A DNA stretch of 64,000 nt from Salipiger abyssi (GCF_001975705.1 NZ_CP015093.1:496001-560000), one strand, 5' to 3'; positions 35,856 to 45,712 are shown, counted from the first letter of the stretch. Notes: generated from the letters alone by a model not told the origin. Numbers and translations are program-made.

Positions 35856-37094
35856 ATGCCCGTTCTCGTGATGAAATTCGGCGGCACCTCCGTCGCGACG
35901 CTCGACCGGATCCGGCGGGCGGCGAAACGCGTGGGCGTCGAGGTGGCCAAGGGCTATGACGTCATCGTCATCGTCAGCGCCATGTCGGGCGAGACCAACA
36001 AGCTCGTCGGCTATGTCGAGGAAACCTCACCGCTCTTCGACGCGCGCGAATACGACGCCGTGGTCAGCTCGGGCGAGAATGTCACCGCCGGGCTGATGGC
36101 GCTGACGCTTCAGGAGATGGACGTGCCGGCGCGCAGCTGGCAGGGCTGGCAGGTGCCGCTGATGACCACCTCCGCCCACAGCGCCGCGCGCATCGTCGAC
36201 ATCCCGACCGACAACATCACCCGCAAGTTCGGCGAGGGCATGAAGGTCGCCGTGGTCGCCGGCTTCCAGGGGATCTCGCCCGAGGGCCGGATCACCACGC
36301 TCGGCCGGGGCGGCTCGGACACCACCGCCGTGGCCTTTGCCGCCGCCTTTGACGCCGAGCGCTGCGATATCTACACCGATGTGGACGGGGTCTATACCAC
36401 CGACCCGCGCATCTGCGAAAACGCCCGCAAGCTCGACAAGATCGCCTTTGAAGAGATGCTGGAACTTGCCAGCCTCGGCGCCAAGGTGCTGCAAACCCGC
36501 TCGGTCGAGCTGGCGATGCGCTACAAGGTCAAGCTGCGGGTGCTGTCGAGTTTTGAGGAACAGTCGGACGAGGCCGGGACGCTGGTCTGCGACGAGGAGG
36601 AAATCATGGAACTGAACGTTGTTTCCGGGGTCGCCCATTCGCGCGACGAGGCCAAGATGACTCTGTTCTCGGTCGCCGACCGCCCCGGCATCGCCGCCGC
36701 CATCTTCAGCCCGCTCTCCGAAGCGGGGATCAACGTGGACATGATCGTTCAGAACATCTCCGAGGATGGCCGCACCGACATGACCTTCTCCTGCCCCACC
36801 AATCAGGTGAAACGGGCCGAGGAAGCGCTGAAGAAGGCGCAGGACTCGGGCGAGATCAATTTCCACAACCTGCTGGCCGACACCAATGTCGCCAAGATCT
36901 CGGTTGTGGGAATCGGAATGCGCTCTCACACCGGCGTTGCGGCGAAAATGTTCGAGGTTCTCTCGCAAGAGGGTATCAACATTAAGGTCATCACAACCTC
37001 CGAGATAAAAATTTCCGTTCTCGTCGACCGGAAATACATGGAACTCGCGGTTCAGGCGCTGCATGATGCGTTCGAACTGGAGAAGGCGGCCTGA
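35856..37094 (+). CDS. lysC: Aspartate kinase
   Basis: The enzyme phosphorylates aspartate, the first step to lysine/diaminopimelate, threonine and methionine. The start MPVLVMKFGGTSVATLDRI at 35856 is the family N-terminus and gives 412 residues; the frame upstream is a Pro/Arg-rich artefact. VSSGENVTAGLMAL, TLGRGGSDTTAVAFAAAF and IYTDVDGVYTTDPR form the kinase domain. Two ACT domains follow (TLFSVADRPGIAAAIFSPL; ISVVGIGMRSHTGVAAKMF), expected to bind feedback inhibitors. An internal start for a beta subunit is not obvious. It precedes ptsP, a linkage common in alphaproteobacteria. Confidence 0.97.
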   Translation: MPVLVMKFGGTSVATLDRIRRAAKRVGVEVAKGYDVIVIVSAMSGETNKLVGYVEETSPLFDAREYDAVVSSGENVTAGLMALTLQEMDVPARSWQGWQVPLMTTSAHSAARIVDIPTDNITRKFGEGMKVAVVAGFQGISPEGRITTLGRGGSDTTAVAFAAAFDAERCDIYTDVDGVYTTDPRICENARKLDKIAFEEMLELASLGAKVLQTRSVELAMRYKVKLRVLSSFEEQSDEAGTLVCDEEEIMELNVVSGVAHSRDEAKMTLFSVADRPGIAAAIFSPLSEAGINVDMIVQNISEDGRTDMTFSCPTNQVKRAEEALKKAQDSGEINFHNLLADTNVAKISVVGIGMRSHTGVAAKMFEVLSQEGINIKVITTSEIKISVLVDRKYMELAVQALHDAFELEKAA

Positions 37095-37142
37095 GGTGAC
37101 CCGGGCCGGCTTTTCGCTGGGACGGGGACAGGTCTGACCGAT

Positions 37143-39377
37143 ATGCCGGATGGCTCGGAAAGCGAAAGCCGCAAGCTGCTTGGCCGGCTGCGCGACACCA
37201 TGGCCGAAGAGGCCGCGGGTCAGGCGCGGCTGGACAAGATCACGCATCTGACGGCGGATTCGATGGGCACCGAAGTGTGCTCCGTCTACCTCTTCCGCGA
37301 CGAGGACACGCTCGAGCTCTGCGCCACCGAGGGGCTCAAGCAGGAGGCGGTGCACCACACGAGGATGAAACTCGGCGAGGGCCTGGTGGGCCGCGTGGCG
37401 CGCACCGGCAAGATGGTCAACACCGCCGACGCGCCCTCCGAGCGCGGCTTCCGCTACATGCCCGAGACCGGCGAGGAGATCTTCTCCAGCTTCCTCGGCC
37501 TGCCGATCCAGCGGCTGGGCGAAAAGCTCGGCGTGCTGGTGGTGCAGACCAAGGCCAAGCGCGAATTCACCTCCGACGAGATCTACGCACTTGAGGTCGT
37601 CGCCATGGTGCTGGCCGAGATGGCCGAGCTCGGCGCCTTCATCGGCGAGGGCGCGGCGCTGAAGGCGCGCCATACCCAGGCGGCGATGATCCGGGGCATC
37701 ACCGGCCAGGAGGGCACCGCCGAGGGCCATGTCTGGCTGCACGAGCCGCGAGTCGTGGTGACCAACCTGGTTAGCGACGATCCCAAACGCGAGCGCGAGC
37801 GGCTGAAAACCGCCGTGGAGAAACTGCGGGTCAGCGTCGACGAGATGCTTGCAGGCGCCAGCGGCGAGCAGCTCGAAGTGCTCGAAGCCTACCGCATGTT
37901 CGCCAATTCCAAGGGCTGGCGGAAGCGCATGGAAGAGGATATCGACCGCGGCCTCTCCGCCGAGGCAGCGGTGGAAAAGGAGCAATCCGCCGCCCGCGCC
38001 CGCATGGGCCAGGTCACCGACGCCTATCTGCGCGAGCGGCTGCACGATCTCGACGACCTGTCGAACCGGCTGCTGCGCATCCTCACCGGTCAGGGCAGTG
38101 AGACCGGCGCCGAGATGCCCGCCGATCCGATCCTAATCGCCCGCAATATCGGCCCCGGCGAGCTGCTCGATTACGGGCGGCGGCTCAGGGGCATCGTGCT
38201 GGAGGAGGGCTCGGTCGGCAGCCACGCCGCCATCGTCGCCCGCGCGCTGGCGATTCCGCTGGTGATCCGCGCCGACCGGGTGCTGACCGAGGCACTGAAC
38301 GGAGATCACATCATGGTCGACGGCGACCAGGGGCTGGTGCATCTGCGTCCCGACGAAAGCGTCGTCAGCGCCTTCCGCGACAAGATCGCGATGCAGGCGC
38401 AGGCGCAGGAACGCTATGCCTCGATCCGCCAGAAACCGGCCATGTCGATCTGCGGCAAGCAGATCAACCTGTTCATGAATGCGGGGCTTCTGGCCGATCT
38501 GCCGTCGCTGCCGAGCTCGGGTGCCGAGGGCGTCGGGCTGTTCCGCACCGAGCTGCAATTCCTCATCCGCAACCAGATGCCGCGCCGCACCGAGCTAGTC
38601 GAGGTCTACAAGCGGGTGATGGATTCCGCCGGCGACAAGCCGGTGATCTTCCGCACGCTCGATATCGGCTCGGACAAGGTGCTGCCCTATATGAAGCCCA
38701 ATGACGAGCCCAACCCGGCGCTCGGCTGGCGGGCGATCCGCGTCGGGCTCGACAAGCCGGGCGTGATGCGGATGCAGATCCAGGCGCTGCTGCGCGCCTC
38801 CGAGGGGCGGCCGCTATCGGTGATGTTCCCCTTCGTCGCGCAATACGAGGAATTCCGCGCCGCCCGCACCGAGGTCGACAAGGCGCTCGCCATCGAGCGC
38901 AAGCTCGGCCACAAGGTGCCCGAGACCATCACCATCGGCACCATGCTGGAGACGCCGAGCCTCGCCTATGCGTCGAAGAAATTCTTCGAGGACGTGGCCT
39001 TCATCTCCATCGGCGGCAACGATCTCAAGCAGTTCTTCTTTGCCGCCGACCGCGAGAACGAGCGCGTGCGCCGGCGCTACGACACGCTGAACGTGAGCTT
39101 CCTTACCTTCCTCGAAGGCATCGTGCAGCGCTGCTCCGAGACCGGCACGGCGCTGAGCTTCTGCGGCGAGGATGCCGGGCGACCCATCGAGGCGGTGTGT
39201 CTCGCCGCCATCGGGCTGCACAAGCTGTCGATGCGCCCGGCCTCCATCGGCCCGGTGAAGAGCCTGATCATGCGCACCGATCTCGATGCGCTCTACGATG
39301 TGATCTGCGATGCGCGCGAACGCGGCGAGCAGTCGGTGCGCGAGTCGGTGCTGGATTACCTGCGCTGGAACGGCTGA
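37143..39377 (+). CDS. ptsP: Phosphoenolpyruvate--protein phosphotransferase PtsP (EI-Ntr)
   Basis: This is enzyme I of the nitrogen-related PTS, which takes phosphate from PEP and passes it to NPr, a regulatory cascade. The N-terminal GAF domain covers about residues 10-160 (ITHLTADSMGTEVCSVYLF; LGEGLVGRVARTGKMV). The swivelling domain has GSVGSHAAIVARALAIP with phospho-accepting His361. The PEP-binding barrel has GVGLFRTELQFLIRN, FRTLDIGSDKVLPY, NPALGWRAIRVGLDKP, and FISIGGNDLKQFFFAADREN. The active-site Cys is in SFCGEDAGRP. Length is 744 residues. The partners (NPr, EIIA-Ntr) are not in this window. Confidence 0.96.
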   Translation: MPDGSESESRKLLGRLRDTMAEEAAGQARLDKITHLTADSMGTEVCSVYLFRDEDTLELCATEGLKQEAVHHTRMKLGEGLVGRVARTGKMVNTADAPSERGFRYMPETGEEIFSSFLGLPIQRLGEKLGVLVVQTKAKREFTSDEIYALEVVAMVLAEMAELGAFIGEGAALKARHTQAAMIRGITGQEGTAEGHVWLHEPRVVVTNLVSDDPKRERERLKTAVEKLRVSVDEMLAGASGEQLEVLEAYRMFANSKGWRKRMEEDIDRGLSAEAAVEKEQSAARARMGQVTDAYLRERLHDLDDLSNRLLRILTGQGSETGAEMPADPILIARNIGPGELLDYGRRLRGIVLEEGSVGSHAAIVARALAIPLVIRADRVLTEALNGDHIMVDGDQGLVHLRPDESVVSAFRDKIAMQAQAQERYASIRQKPAMSICGKQINLFMNAGLLADLPSLPSSGAEGVGLFRTELQFLIRNQMPRRTELVEVYKRVMDSAGDKPVIFRTLDIGSDKVLPYMKPNDEPNPALGWRAIRVGLDKPGVMRMQIQALLRASEGRPLSVMFPFVAQYEEFRAARTEVDKALAIERKLGHKVPETITIGTMLETPSLAYASKKFFEDVAFISIGGNDLKQFFFAADRENERVRRRYDTLNVSFLTFLEGIVQRCSETGTALSFCGEDAGRPIEAVCLAAIGLHKLSMRPASIGPVKSLIMRTDLDALYDVICDARERGEQSVRESVLDYLRWNG

Positions 39378-39510
39378 ACACGGTGGTGCGCGGTGGGGTG
39401 AACCCCCACCCTGCCCCGCACCCGTAGGGCGGGGTTCCTCCATCACCCGCTCGACATCTTCCCCCGCACCCGATACGGTATACCAAGGCATACCAAAATC
39501 GGACACGCCC

Positions 39511-39876
39511 ATGCTCCTCTCCCTGCACCACATACAACTCGCCATGCCGCGCGGTCGCGAGGCCGAGGCCATCGCCTTCTATGCGGATGTGCTGGGGCTG
39601 GACCCGGTCGAGAAACCCGCCCCGCTGCGCTCCCGTGGCGGCGTCTGGTTCGAAGGCGGTGCGCTGCGCGTACATCTGGGCATCGAAGAGCCCTTTGCCC
39701 CCGCCCGCAAGGCGCACCCCGCCTTTCAGGTCGCGAATCTCGACGCGATGATCGCCCGTCTGGATCGCGCCGGCCTGTCCTGGCGCCGCGACATCGACCT
39801 GCCCGGCCTGCGCCGGATCTATGTGGACGATCCCTTCGGCAACCGCATCGAACTGCTGGAGCCGCACGCAGAGTGA
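39511..39876 (+). CDS. VOC (glyoxalase-fold) family protein
   Basis: The 121-residue protein has the vicinal-oxygen-chelate fold: LLSLHHIQLAMPRGREAEAI with the first metal-type His, FYADVLGLDPVEKP, ALRVHLGIEE, and YVDDPFGNRIELLEP with the closing Glu. Such proteins isomerise, cleave or bind small molecules; a specific reaction cannot be assigned. It stands alone after ptsP. The frame extends upstream to 39310 through the ptsP 3' end but similarity starts at this ATG. Confidence 0.85.
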   Translation: MLLSLHHIQLAMPRGREAEAIAFYADVLGLDPVEKPAPLRSRGGVWFEGGALRVHLGIEEPFAPARKAHPAFQVANLDAMIARLDRAGLSWRRDIDLPGLRRIYVDDPFGNRIELLEPHAE

Positions 39877-40173
39877 CACCTTTCACACGGGTGCGCGCTC
39901 TCGGAGCACCTGTAAGCGGTAAGCCCGAATGCGCCTACAGACAAAGCCGCCCGGCCAGACCGGAGCCTCTCCGCGGCCGGGCGTAGTCTGTTCTGTCGCG
40001 CGCCGATGCCCTTCTGGCAACGGACACTGCCCGCACCTTCTGCGCGGGATTACCCCTGCCCGGGAACCGGTGAGACCACGATCCGGCGGCCCCCGTGCAT
40101 GTCCGGGCGGGGCTGCGGAGAAGGACTTTGCCGCTCCGCCCCACCCTGTTAGGCGATTAACCTTGAGAAAGGC
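39877..40173. other. Intergenic region between convergent VOC and EcsC-like genes
   Basis: These 297 bases contain no supported gene. A few imperfect GC-rich stems can be drawn, for example GGCGGGGCTGCGG with CCGCTCCGCC near 40110-40142, but nothing distinctive. Short open frames here lack any motif. Confidence 0.5.
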
Positions 40174-40926
40174 TTAACCAAGCCGCGCCAGCTCGGTTTT
40201 CAGCGCATCGACCAGCGCCGCGCGCTCCTGCCCGCTCTCGCGCGCCAGACGCAGCAGGCCGAAATGCACATGCGCCATCTGCTGGTAATAACTGGTATAG
40301 GCGTAGTTGGTCGCGGCGCCTGCCGCCGCCCCCAGCACCGGCACCGTCTGCGCCGCCAGCTTCTGCCCCAGCACCGTCGCCAGCCGCGGCGCCACCCGGC
40401 GGATCAGCCCGTGCACCGTCGCGCCGGTCAGCGTCACCCGCGCCGAGAGAAAGCCCATATCCACCCCGTCATCCTGTGCCAGCGGCCCGGCGGAGGCAAA
40501 GACCGCCAGGCATTCGGCGCGGATCTCCGGCGCATCGGGGTCGAACCCCTGTTCGGCGGCGATGCCCTGGATCGTGCGCAACAACACCGTGGTGGTCACC
40601 GGCAGCTCCGCCAGCGCCGAGGGCAGACCGCCGGCGCCGCCCGCCGCCCCCATCGCCGTGGCAAGCGCGGTGTTGAGCCAGCCCTTCTGGTCGCGCACCA
40701 CCCCGCGCGAGCCCGCAGCGGCGCGCAGCGCGGTCTCCAGCGCGCGCTCGGTGGCGCCCTCGAGCCGGTCCTTGACCCGGTCGGGCAGCCGTTCGAGCAG
40801 GTTCTCCGCCTGCCCGCCGATCAGGTTCAGCACCTGCAAACCGACACCGCCCGCCGCGCGATAGCGCCGCGCCAGCGCGGCGATCTCGCCGCTGGTATCG
40901 AGAGGAACAAGCTCGGTTCCGGTCAT
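40174..40926 (-). CDS. EcsC family protein
   Basis: The 250-residue protein begins MTGTELVPLDTSGEIAALAR and shows LLERLPDRVKDRLEGATERALETAL, GAAGGAGGLPSALAELPVTTTVLLRTIQGIA and GVDMGFLSARVTLTG. These Ala/Gly-rich helices, including VLGAAAGAATNYAYTSYYQQMAHVHF, fit the EcsC family. Several hydrophobic helices suggest membrane association. The founding EcsC is encoded with an ABC exporter in Bacillus, but no such genes are here and the function is unknown. Confidence 0.85.
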   Translation of the reverse strand: MTGTELVPLDTSGEIAALARRYRAAGGVGLQVLNLIGGQAENLLERLPDRVKDRLEGATERALETALRAAAGSRGVVRDQKGWLNTALATAMGAAGGAGGLPSALAELPVTTTVLLRTIQGIAAEQGFDPDAPEIRAECLAVFASAGPLAQDDGVDMGFLSARVTLTGATVHGLIRRVAPRLATVLGQKLAAQTVPVLGAAAGAATNYAYTSYYQQMAHVHFGLLRLARESGQERAALVDALKTELARLG

Positions 40927-40976
40927 GGCGCTCCCTTTCCTGCCTGTGGGAAAGATCGGCATGCCGGCGCGCGAAA

Positions 40977-41462
40977 TCAAGCGCCGCGCGTCACCTCGCC
41001 CGTCACCCCCTCCCAGGCGCCGGGGGCCAGCTCCAGCCCCAGCACCCGCTCGGGGTTGGTCGGCGGCGGCATCTCGACCCCGCTCAGCTTGCGAAATCCG
41101 AAACGGCGGTAATAGGGCTCGTCGCCCACCAGCAGCACCCGCGCCCATTCCAGAGCCCGCGCCCGCTCCACCGTGTCGCGGATCAGCGCCGCGCCCAGGC
41201 CTTCGCCCTGCGCCGTCGGGTGCACCGCCACCGGCCCCAGGAGCAGCGCCTGCCAGGCGCCGATGCGCACCGGCCAGTAGCGGATCGCACCGCCCAGAAT
41301 GCCGGTCTCGTCGCGCGCGATGCGGCACAGCTCCGCGACCGGCGGCACATCCTCGCGCAGCCGATAGGAGGAGAGCGCCGTGCGCCCCGGCGCAAAGCTG
41401 AGATCGTATAGCGCCTCGATCTCCCACCAGTCGTCGGGCTTTTCCTGTGACAGCGTGAACAG
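40977..41462 (-). CDS. GNAT-family N-acetyltransferase, start uncertain
   Basis: The family part is clear: ILGGAIRYWPVRIG, LLLGPVAVHPTAQGEGLGAALIRDTVERA with the acetyl-CoA loop Q-x-x-G-x-G/A, and VLLVGDEPYYRRFGFRKL, as in YhbS-type acetyltransferases. The coding similarity (PDDWWEIEALYDLSFAPGRTALSSYRLR) extends upstream of the first in-frame GTG at 41348, and no ATG, GTG or TTG is in frame in a good place. A CTG at 41462 has GGGAG 8 bases upstream, giving 161 residues, so I place the start there. A sequencing or frameshift problem near the 5' end is an alternative. Confidence 0.75.
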   Translation of the reverse strand: MFTLSQEKPDDWWEIEALYDLSFAPGRTALSSYRLREDVPPVAELCRIARDETGILGGAIRYWPVRIGAWQALLLGPVAVHPTAQGEGLGAALIRDTVERARALEWARVLLVGDEPYYRRFGFRKLSGVEMPPPTNPERVLGLELAPGAWEGVTGEVTRGA

Positions 41463-41539
41463 CGCCGCTTCTCCCGTGCAATTGGCCGCGAACCGGCCTA
41501 TTCCAGACTCTATAGGTGCAAATATCTGAAAGGACAGCG

Positions 41540-42142
41540 ATGTTCTACCGCCCCGAAGATGGCCACGGCCTGCCGCACAACCCGTTCAATGCCATCGTCA
41601 CGCCGCGCCCGATCGGCTGGATCTCCACCCGGGGCGCGCTCGGCGACAATCTCGCACCTTACAGCTTCTTCAACGCGGTGGCCTATGTGCCGCCACAGGT
41701 GATGTTCGCCTCGACCTCCGCCAAGGACGACCGCGGCGACACCAAGGACAGCGTCGCCCAGCTGCGCGAGCGGGGCGTGTTCTGCGTGAACATCGTCGAA
41801 TACGCCATGCGCGACGCGATGAACCTCAGCTCGGGTCCATGGCAGGCCGGGCAGGACGAGTTCGAGATGGCCGGTCTGGAAAAAGCCGAGTGCGAAACCA
41901 TCGACTGCCCGCGCGTGGCGCGCGCGCCGGCGGCGCTGGAATGCAAGGTCGTGCAGATCGTGCAACTGCCCGGAAAGTCCAATTTCGTGACCTTCGGCGA
42001 GGTCACCGGCGTGCATCTGCGCGACGATTGCCTGGTCGATGGCATCTTCGACATCACCCGCTTCCACCCGCTCTCGCGGCTGGGCTATCGCGACTATACG
42101 GTGGTGCGCGAGCTGTTCTCGCTCAAACGCCCCGGCGAATAA
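41540..42142 (+). CDS. Flavin reductase family (DIM6/NTAB-type) flavoprotein
   Basis: The 200-residue protein starts at an ATG with AAGGA about 5 bases upstream (MFYRPEDGHGLPHNPFNAIV). FNAIVTPRPIGWISTRG, NLAPYSFFNAVAYVPPQVMF and DSVAQLRERGVFCVNIV are the FMN-binding split-barrel motifs of flavin reductase-like proteins. HPLSRLGYRDYTVV is near the C-terminus. It probably binds FMN; a role in flavin reduction for a partner oxygenase or another reductive reaction is not shown by the neighbours. Confidence 0.88.
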   Translation: MFYRPEDGHGLPHNPFNAIVTPRPIGWISTRGALGDNLAPYSFFNAVAYVPPQVMFASTSAKDDRGDTKDSVAQLRERGVFCVNIVEYAMRDAMNLSSGPWQAGQDEFEMAGLEKAECETIDCPRVARAPAALECKVVQIVQLPGKSNFVTFGEVTGVHLRDDCLVDGIFDITRFHPLSRLGYRDYTVVRELFSLKRPGE

Positions 42143-42273
42143 GCTGCCACCGTCAGTCAGCGCACTCTCCCGGTTTCCATTGGCCCAAAATATCCCGGGG
42201 AGTCGGCCGCAGGCCGACGGGGCAGCGCCCCAACACGCGCGCCGCAGGCGTCCTCGCCAGATACAAACGAAAA

Positions 42274-42299
42274 GGGCGCGCCGCGTCAGCGGCGCGCCC
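42274..42299 (-). terminator. GC-rich terminator between the flavin reductase and SulP genes
   Basis: GGGCGCGCCGC (42274-42284) is complementary to 42289-42299 with a GTCA loop. On the minus strand the stem is followed by CTTTTCG, so it fits a terminator for the SulP gene, 42 bases past its stop. Confidence 0.65.
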
Positions 42300-42341
42300 C
42301 CGGGCGTCGCGGGCAACGCCCGCGGCGCAATCCCTGCGGCC

Positions 42342-43973
42342 TCAATGCCCGCCGAGGATCCCCGTGCGCACATGGTAATCCACTGCCAGCGCGTAATCCG
42401 GATCGTCGTCGCTATCGACCATCAGATGCCCCGCCTTGGTCAGCAGCCGGTGACAGTCGCGCGACAGGTGGCGCAGTTGCAGCCGCTTTCCGGCCGCCTG
42501 GTATTTCGCCGCCACCGCCTCAATGGCCTGAAGCGCCGACTGGTCCACCACCCTGCTGTCGGCGAAATCCACGATCACCGTCTGCGGATCCTCCGCCACG
42601 TTGAAGAGCTCGGCAAAGCCCTCCGACGAGCCGAAAAACAGCGGCCCCTGCACCTGATAGACCTTCGCCCCCTCCGGCGTCACGTAGCTGCGTGCATGGA
42701 TGCGGCGGGCGTTGTTCCAGGCATAGGCCAGCGCCGAGACGATCACCCCGACCACCACGGCCACGGCGAGATCCTCGTAAACCGTCACCACCGTCACCAG
42801 CACGATCACGAAGGCATCGGTCAGCGGCACCCGGAACAGGATGCGCAGCGAGTTCCAGGCGAAGGTGCCGATCACCACCATGAACATCACCCCCACAAGC
42901 GCCGCCAGCGGAATGAGCTCGATCAGCGGCGAGGCGAAGAGGATGAAACTCAGCAGGAACAGCGCCGCCACGATGCCGGCGATCCGGGTCCGCCCGCCGG
43001 AATTCACATTGATCATCGACTGGCCGATCATCGCACAGCCGCCCATGCCGCCAAAGAACCCGGTCACCGTATTGGCGAGCCCCTGCGCGATGCATTCCTG
43101 GCTGGCGCCGCCGCGCTGGCCGGTCATCTCGCCCACGAGGTTCAGCGTCAGCAGGCTCTCGATCAGCCCGATGGCGGCGAGGATCACCGCATAGGGCAGG
43201 ATGATCTCCAGCGTTTCCCAGTTGAGCGGCACCATCGGGATGTGGAAGGCCGGGAACCCGCCCTCGATCGAGGCCATGTCGCCCACCCGCGGCGTATCGA
43301 GCCCCAGCGCGATCACCAGCGCCGCGGTCACCGCGATCCCCGCCAGCGGCGCCGGTACGATGCGCGTCAGCTTCGGCAGCAGCCAGATCACCGCCATGGT
43401 CAGCGCCACCAGCCCCAGCATCACCAATAGCGGCGTGCCGCTCAGCCACTCACCGCCGCCGATGCCGCCATGGCCCGAGGCCTCTGCGCTGCCCGGCACC
43501 TTGAACTGGGTGAGCTGCGCCATGAAGATCACGATGGCCAGCCCGTTCACAAAGCCCAGCATCACCGGATGCGGCACCAGCCGGATGAACTTGCCCCAGT
43601 GCATCACCCCGGCAAAGATCTGCAACAGCCCCATCAGAACCACCGTGGCGAAGAGGTACTCGACGCCGTGATCGGCCACCAGCGCCACCATCACCACCGC
43701 CAGCGCGCCGGTCGCCCCCGAGATCATCCCCGGACGCCCGCCGAACACGGCGGTGATCAGCCCCACCATGAAGGCCGCATAAAGCCCCACCAGCGGGTGC
43801 ACCCCCGCGACAAAGGCAAAGGCCACCGCCTCGGGCACCAGCGCCAGCGCCACGGTCAGCCCGGAGAGCAGATCGGTCTTGACCTGTCCCGGCGTCAGCC
43901 GCCCGGTCGGGTGGATGCTGAGATCGGGCATGGAAATGCGGCTGGCGTAGCGCGCCAGTAGGGCCTTGGCCAT
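42342..43973 (-). CDS. SulP/SLC26 family anion transporter with STAS domain
   Basis: The 543-residue protein begins MAKALLARYASRISMPDLSI with an AGGA 7 bases before the ATG. SGLTVALALVPEAVAFAFVAG is the first transport helix, with the SulP pattern V-A-L-A-L-V-P-E-A. About 10-14 helices follow to about residue 410, including GGMGGCAMIGQSMINVNSGGRTR, a conserved SulP motif. The C-terminal STAS domain covers about 430-530 (VYQVQGPLFFGSSEGFAELF; VIVDFADSRVVDQSALQAIE). It should carry sulfate, bicarbonate or another anion across the inner membrane; the substrate is not clear. It is divergent from mtnP. Confidence 0.93.
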   Translation of the reverse strand: MAKALLARYASRISMPDLSIHPTGRLTPGQVKTDLLSGLTVALALVPEAVAFAFVAGVHPLVGLYAAFMVGLITAVFGGRPGMISGATGALAVVMVALVADHGVEYLFATVVLMGLLQIFAGVMHWGKFIRLVPHPVMLGFVNGLAIVIFMAQLTQFKVPGSAEASGHGGIGGGEWLSGTPLLVMLGLVALTMAVIWLLPKLTRIVPAPLAGIAVTAALVIALGLDTPRVGDMASIEGGFPAFHIPMVPLNWETLEIILPYAVILAAIGLIESLLTLNLVGEMTGQRGGASQECIAQGLANTVTGFFGGMGGCAMIGQSMINVNSGGRTRIAGIVAALFLLSFILFASPLIELIPLAALVGVMFMVVIGTFAWNSLRILFRVPLTDAFVIVLVTVVTVYEDLAVAVVVGVIVSALAYAWNNARRIHARSYVTPEGAKVYQVQGPLFFGSSEGFAELFNVAEDPQTVIVDFADSRVVDQSALQAIEAVAAKYQAAGKRLQLRHLSRDCHRLLTKAGHLMVDSDDDPDYALAVDYHVRTGILGGH

Positions 43974-44216
43974 GGAGCTGTCCTGTTCGTTGCTTGCACG
44001 CAGGCCGCAGATACTGCACCGCAGCGAAAAACGCCACCCATACGCTCGAAATCGGCCCCTTGCGCGCACTCATACAAGCGGGGCGGCGAAAGTCACGGCT
44101 TTCCTGCGCATACCGCCCCCGCAACCCGCTGCGAGAGGGCGTTTTTGCCGCCCGGCCCTTCCCTTCGCCGCCACGCCGTTGCACGCTTCGCCCAAGGATA
44201 TCACGGAGCGGATTGC

Positions 44217-45092
44217 ATGACAGAGACCATGATCGGCGTGATCGGAGGATCGGGCGTCTACGATCTCGACACGCTGGAAGACAAACGCTGGGTGGCGGTC
44301 GAATCGCCCTGGGGCCTGCCCTCGGACGAGATCCTCACCGGCACGCTCGGCGGCGTGAAGATGGCCTTCCTGCCCCGCCACGGGCGCGGCCATGTGCATT
44401 CCCCCTCCACCGTGCCCTACCGCGCCAATATCGACGCGCTGAAACGGCTGGGCGTCACCGATGTGATCTCGGTCTCGGCCTGCGGCTCCTTCCGTGAAGA
44501 GATGGCGCCCGGCGATTTCGTCGTAATCGATCAGTTCATCGACCGCACCTTCGCGCGCGAGAAGAGTTTCTTCGGCAGCGGCTGCGTCGCGCATGTCTCG
44601 GTGGCCCACCCTACCTGCCCGCGCCTCGGCGCCGCCTGCCTGACCGCCGCGAGCGAAGCGGGCATCCGGGTGCATGACGGCGGCACCTATCTGGCAATGG
44701 AAGGCCCGCAATTCTCCACCCTCGCGGAATCGAAGATGTACCGCGACAGCTGGGGCGCCGACGTGATCGGCATGACCAATATGCCCGAGGCCAAGCTCGC
44801 CCGCGAGGCCGAGCTCTGCTACGCCTCGGTCGCCATGGTCACCGATTACGACAGCTGGCACCCCGATCACGGCGCCGTCGACATCACCGAAATCGTCAAG
44901 ATCCTCACCGGCAATGCCGACAAGGCCCGCGATCTGGTCAGCCGGCTGCCAGGACTGCTGGGGGCCGAGCGCACGCCCTGCCCGCATGGCTGCGACCGCG
45001 CCCTCGATTACGCCCTGCTCACCGCACCGGAGAAACGCGACCCGATGCTGATGTCCAAACTCGACGCCGTTGCCGCAAGGATGCTGACATGA
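44217..45092 (+). CDS. mtnP: S-methyl-5'-thioadenosine phosphorylase
   Basis: The enzyme splits methylthioadenosine into adenine and methylthioribose 1-phosphate. [13 protein letters not shown] is the N-terminal phosphate-site motif. [47 protein letters not shown] and [16 protein letters not shown] with [16 protein letters not shown] form the substrate site. [12 protein letters not shown] is the C-terminal motif that distinguishes MTAP from ordinary purine phosphorylases. GGAG lies 8 bases before the ATG. Length is 291 residues. It is coupled to the LysE gene and precedes apt, which can reuse the adenine it makes. Confidence 0.95.
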   Translation: MTETMIGVIGGSGVYDLDTLEDKRWVAVESPWGLPSDEILTGTLGGVKMAFLPRHGRGHVHSPSTVPYRANIDALKRLGVTDVISVSACGSFREEMAPGDFVVIDQFIDRTFAREKSFFGSGCVAHVSVAHPTCPRLGAACLTAASEAGIRVHDGGTYLAMEGPQFSTLAESKMYRDSWGADVIGMTNMPEAKLAREAELCYASVAMVTDYDSWHPDHGAVDITEIVKILTGNADKARDLVSRLPGLLGAERTPCPHGCDRALDYALLTAPEKRDPMLMSKLDAVAARMLT

Positions 45093-45712
45093 GTCTCGAT
45101 CTCTGGCTGACCTTCGTCGCCGCCTCCACCGCGCTGCTGCTGATCCCCGGCCCCACCGTGCTGCTGGTGCTCTCCTACGCGCTCTCCAAGGGCCGCTCGG
45201 TTGCCGTTGCCTCCGCCGCCGGCGTCGCGCTCGGCGATTTCACCGCCATGTCATTGTCGCTCGCCGGGCTCGGCGCGCTGGTGCTGGCCTCGGCCACGCT
45301 CTTCACCGCGCTGAAAGGGATCGGCGCCGCCTATCTGGTCTGGCTCGGCATCAAACTCATCCGCTCCGCCCCAAAGGAAGGCCTCGCGATCCCGCGCGCC
45401 GAGGTCACCGCAAGAGGCGTCTTCGCCCATGCCGCCGCCGTGACCGCCCTCAACCCCAAGAGCATCGCCTTCTTCATCGCCTTCGTGCCGCAATTCATCG
45501 ACGCCTCCGCGCCGCTGCTGCCGCAATTCGTCATCCTGATCGCCACCTTCGTGGGCCTCGCGGCGATCAACGTGCTGGTCTATGCGCTGGCCGCCGACAG
45601 GCTGCGCAGCGCCGTGGCCCGGCCCGGCATCATCGCCTGGCTCACCCGCGCCGGCGGCGCCGCGCTGATCGGCATGGGCGTGCTCACCGCCACCCTGCGC
45701 CGCGCGAACTGA
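45089..45712 (+). CDS. LysE-family exporter (RhtB type)
   Basis: The 207-residue protein starts within the mtnP stop (ATGA). [19 protein letters not shown] and [22 protein letters not shown] are family motifs. [18 protein letters not shown] and [18 protein letters not shown] follow. About six membrane segments are predicted. The family exports amino acids or their derivatives. Lying between mtnP and apt, it might export a by-product of methionine or purine salvage, but that is inference. Confidence 0.92.
   Translation: MSLDLWLTFVAASTALLLIPGPTVLLVLSYALSKGRSVAVASAAGVALGDFTAMSLSLAGLGALVLASATLFTALKGIGAAYLVWLGIKLIRSAPKEGLAIPRAEVTARGVFAHAAAVTALNPKSIAFFIAFVPQFIDASAPLLPQFVILIATFVGLAAINVLVYALAADRLRSAVARPGIIAWLTRAGGAALIGMGVLTATLRRAN

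Noticed and set aside
39877..40173. Possible small RNA gene in the VOC-EcsC gap
   Set aside because: Only imperfect GC-rich stems, no terminator T-run and no promoter that I could defend.
40174..41481. 435-codon frame linking the acetyltransferase and EcsC-like regions
   Set aside because: The upstream part is a wrong-frame reading of the acetyltransferase gene; EcsC similarity begins at the ATG at 40926.
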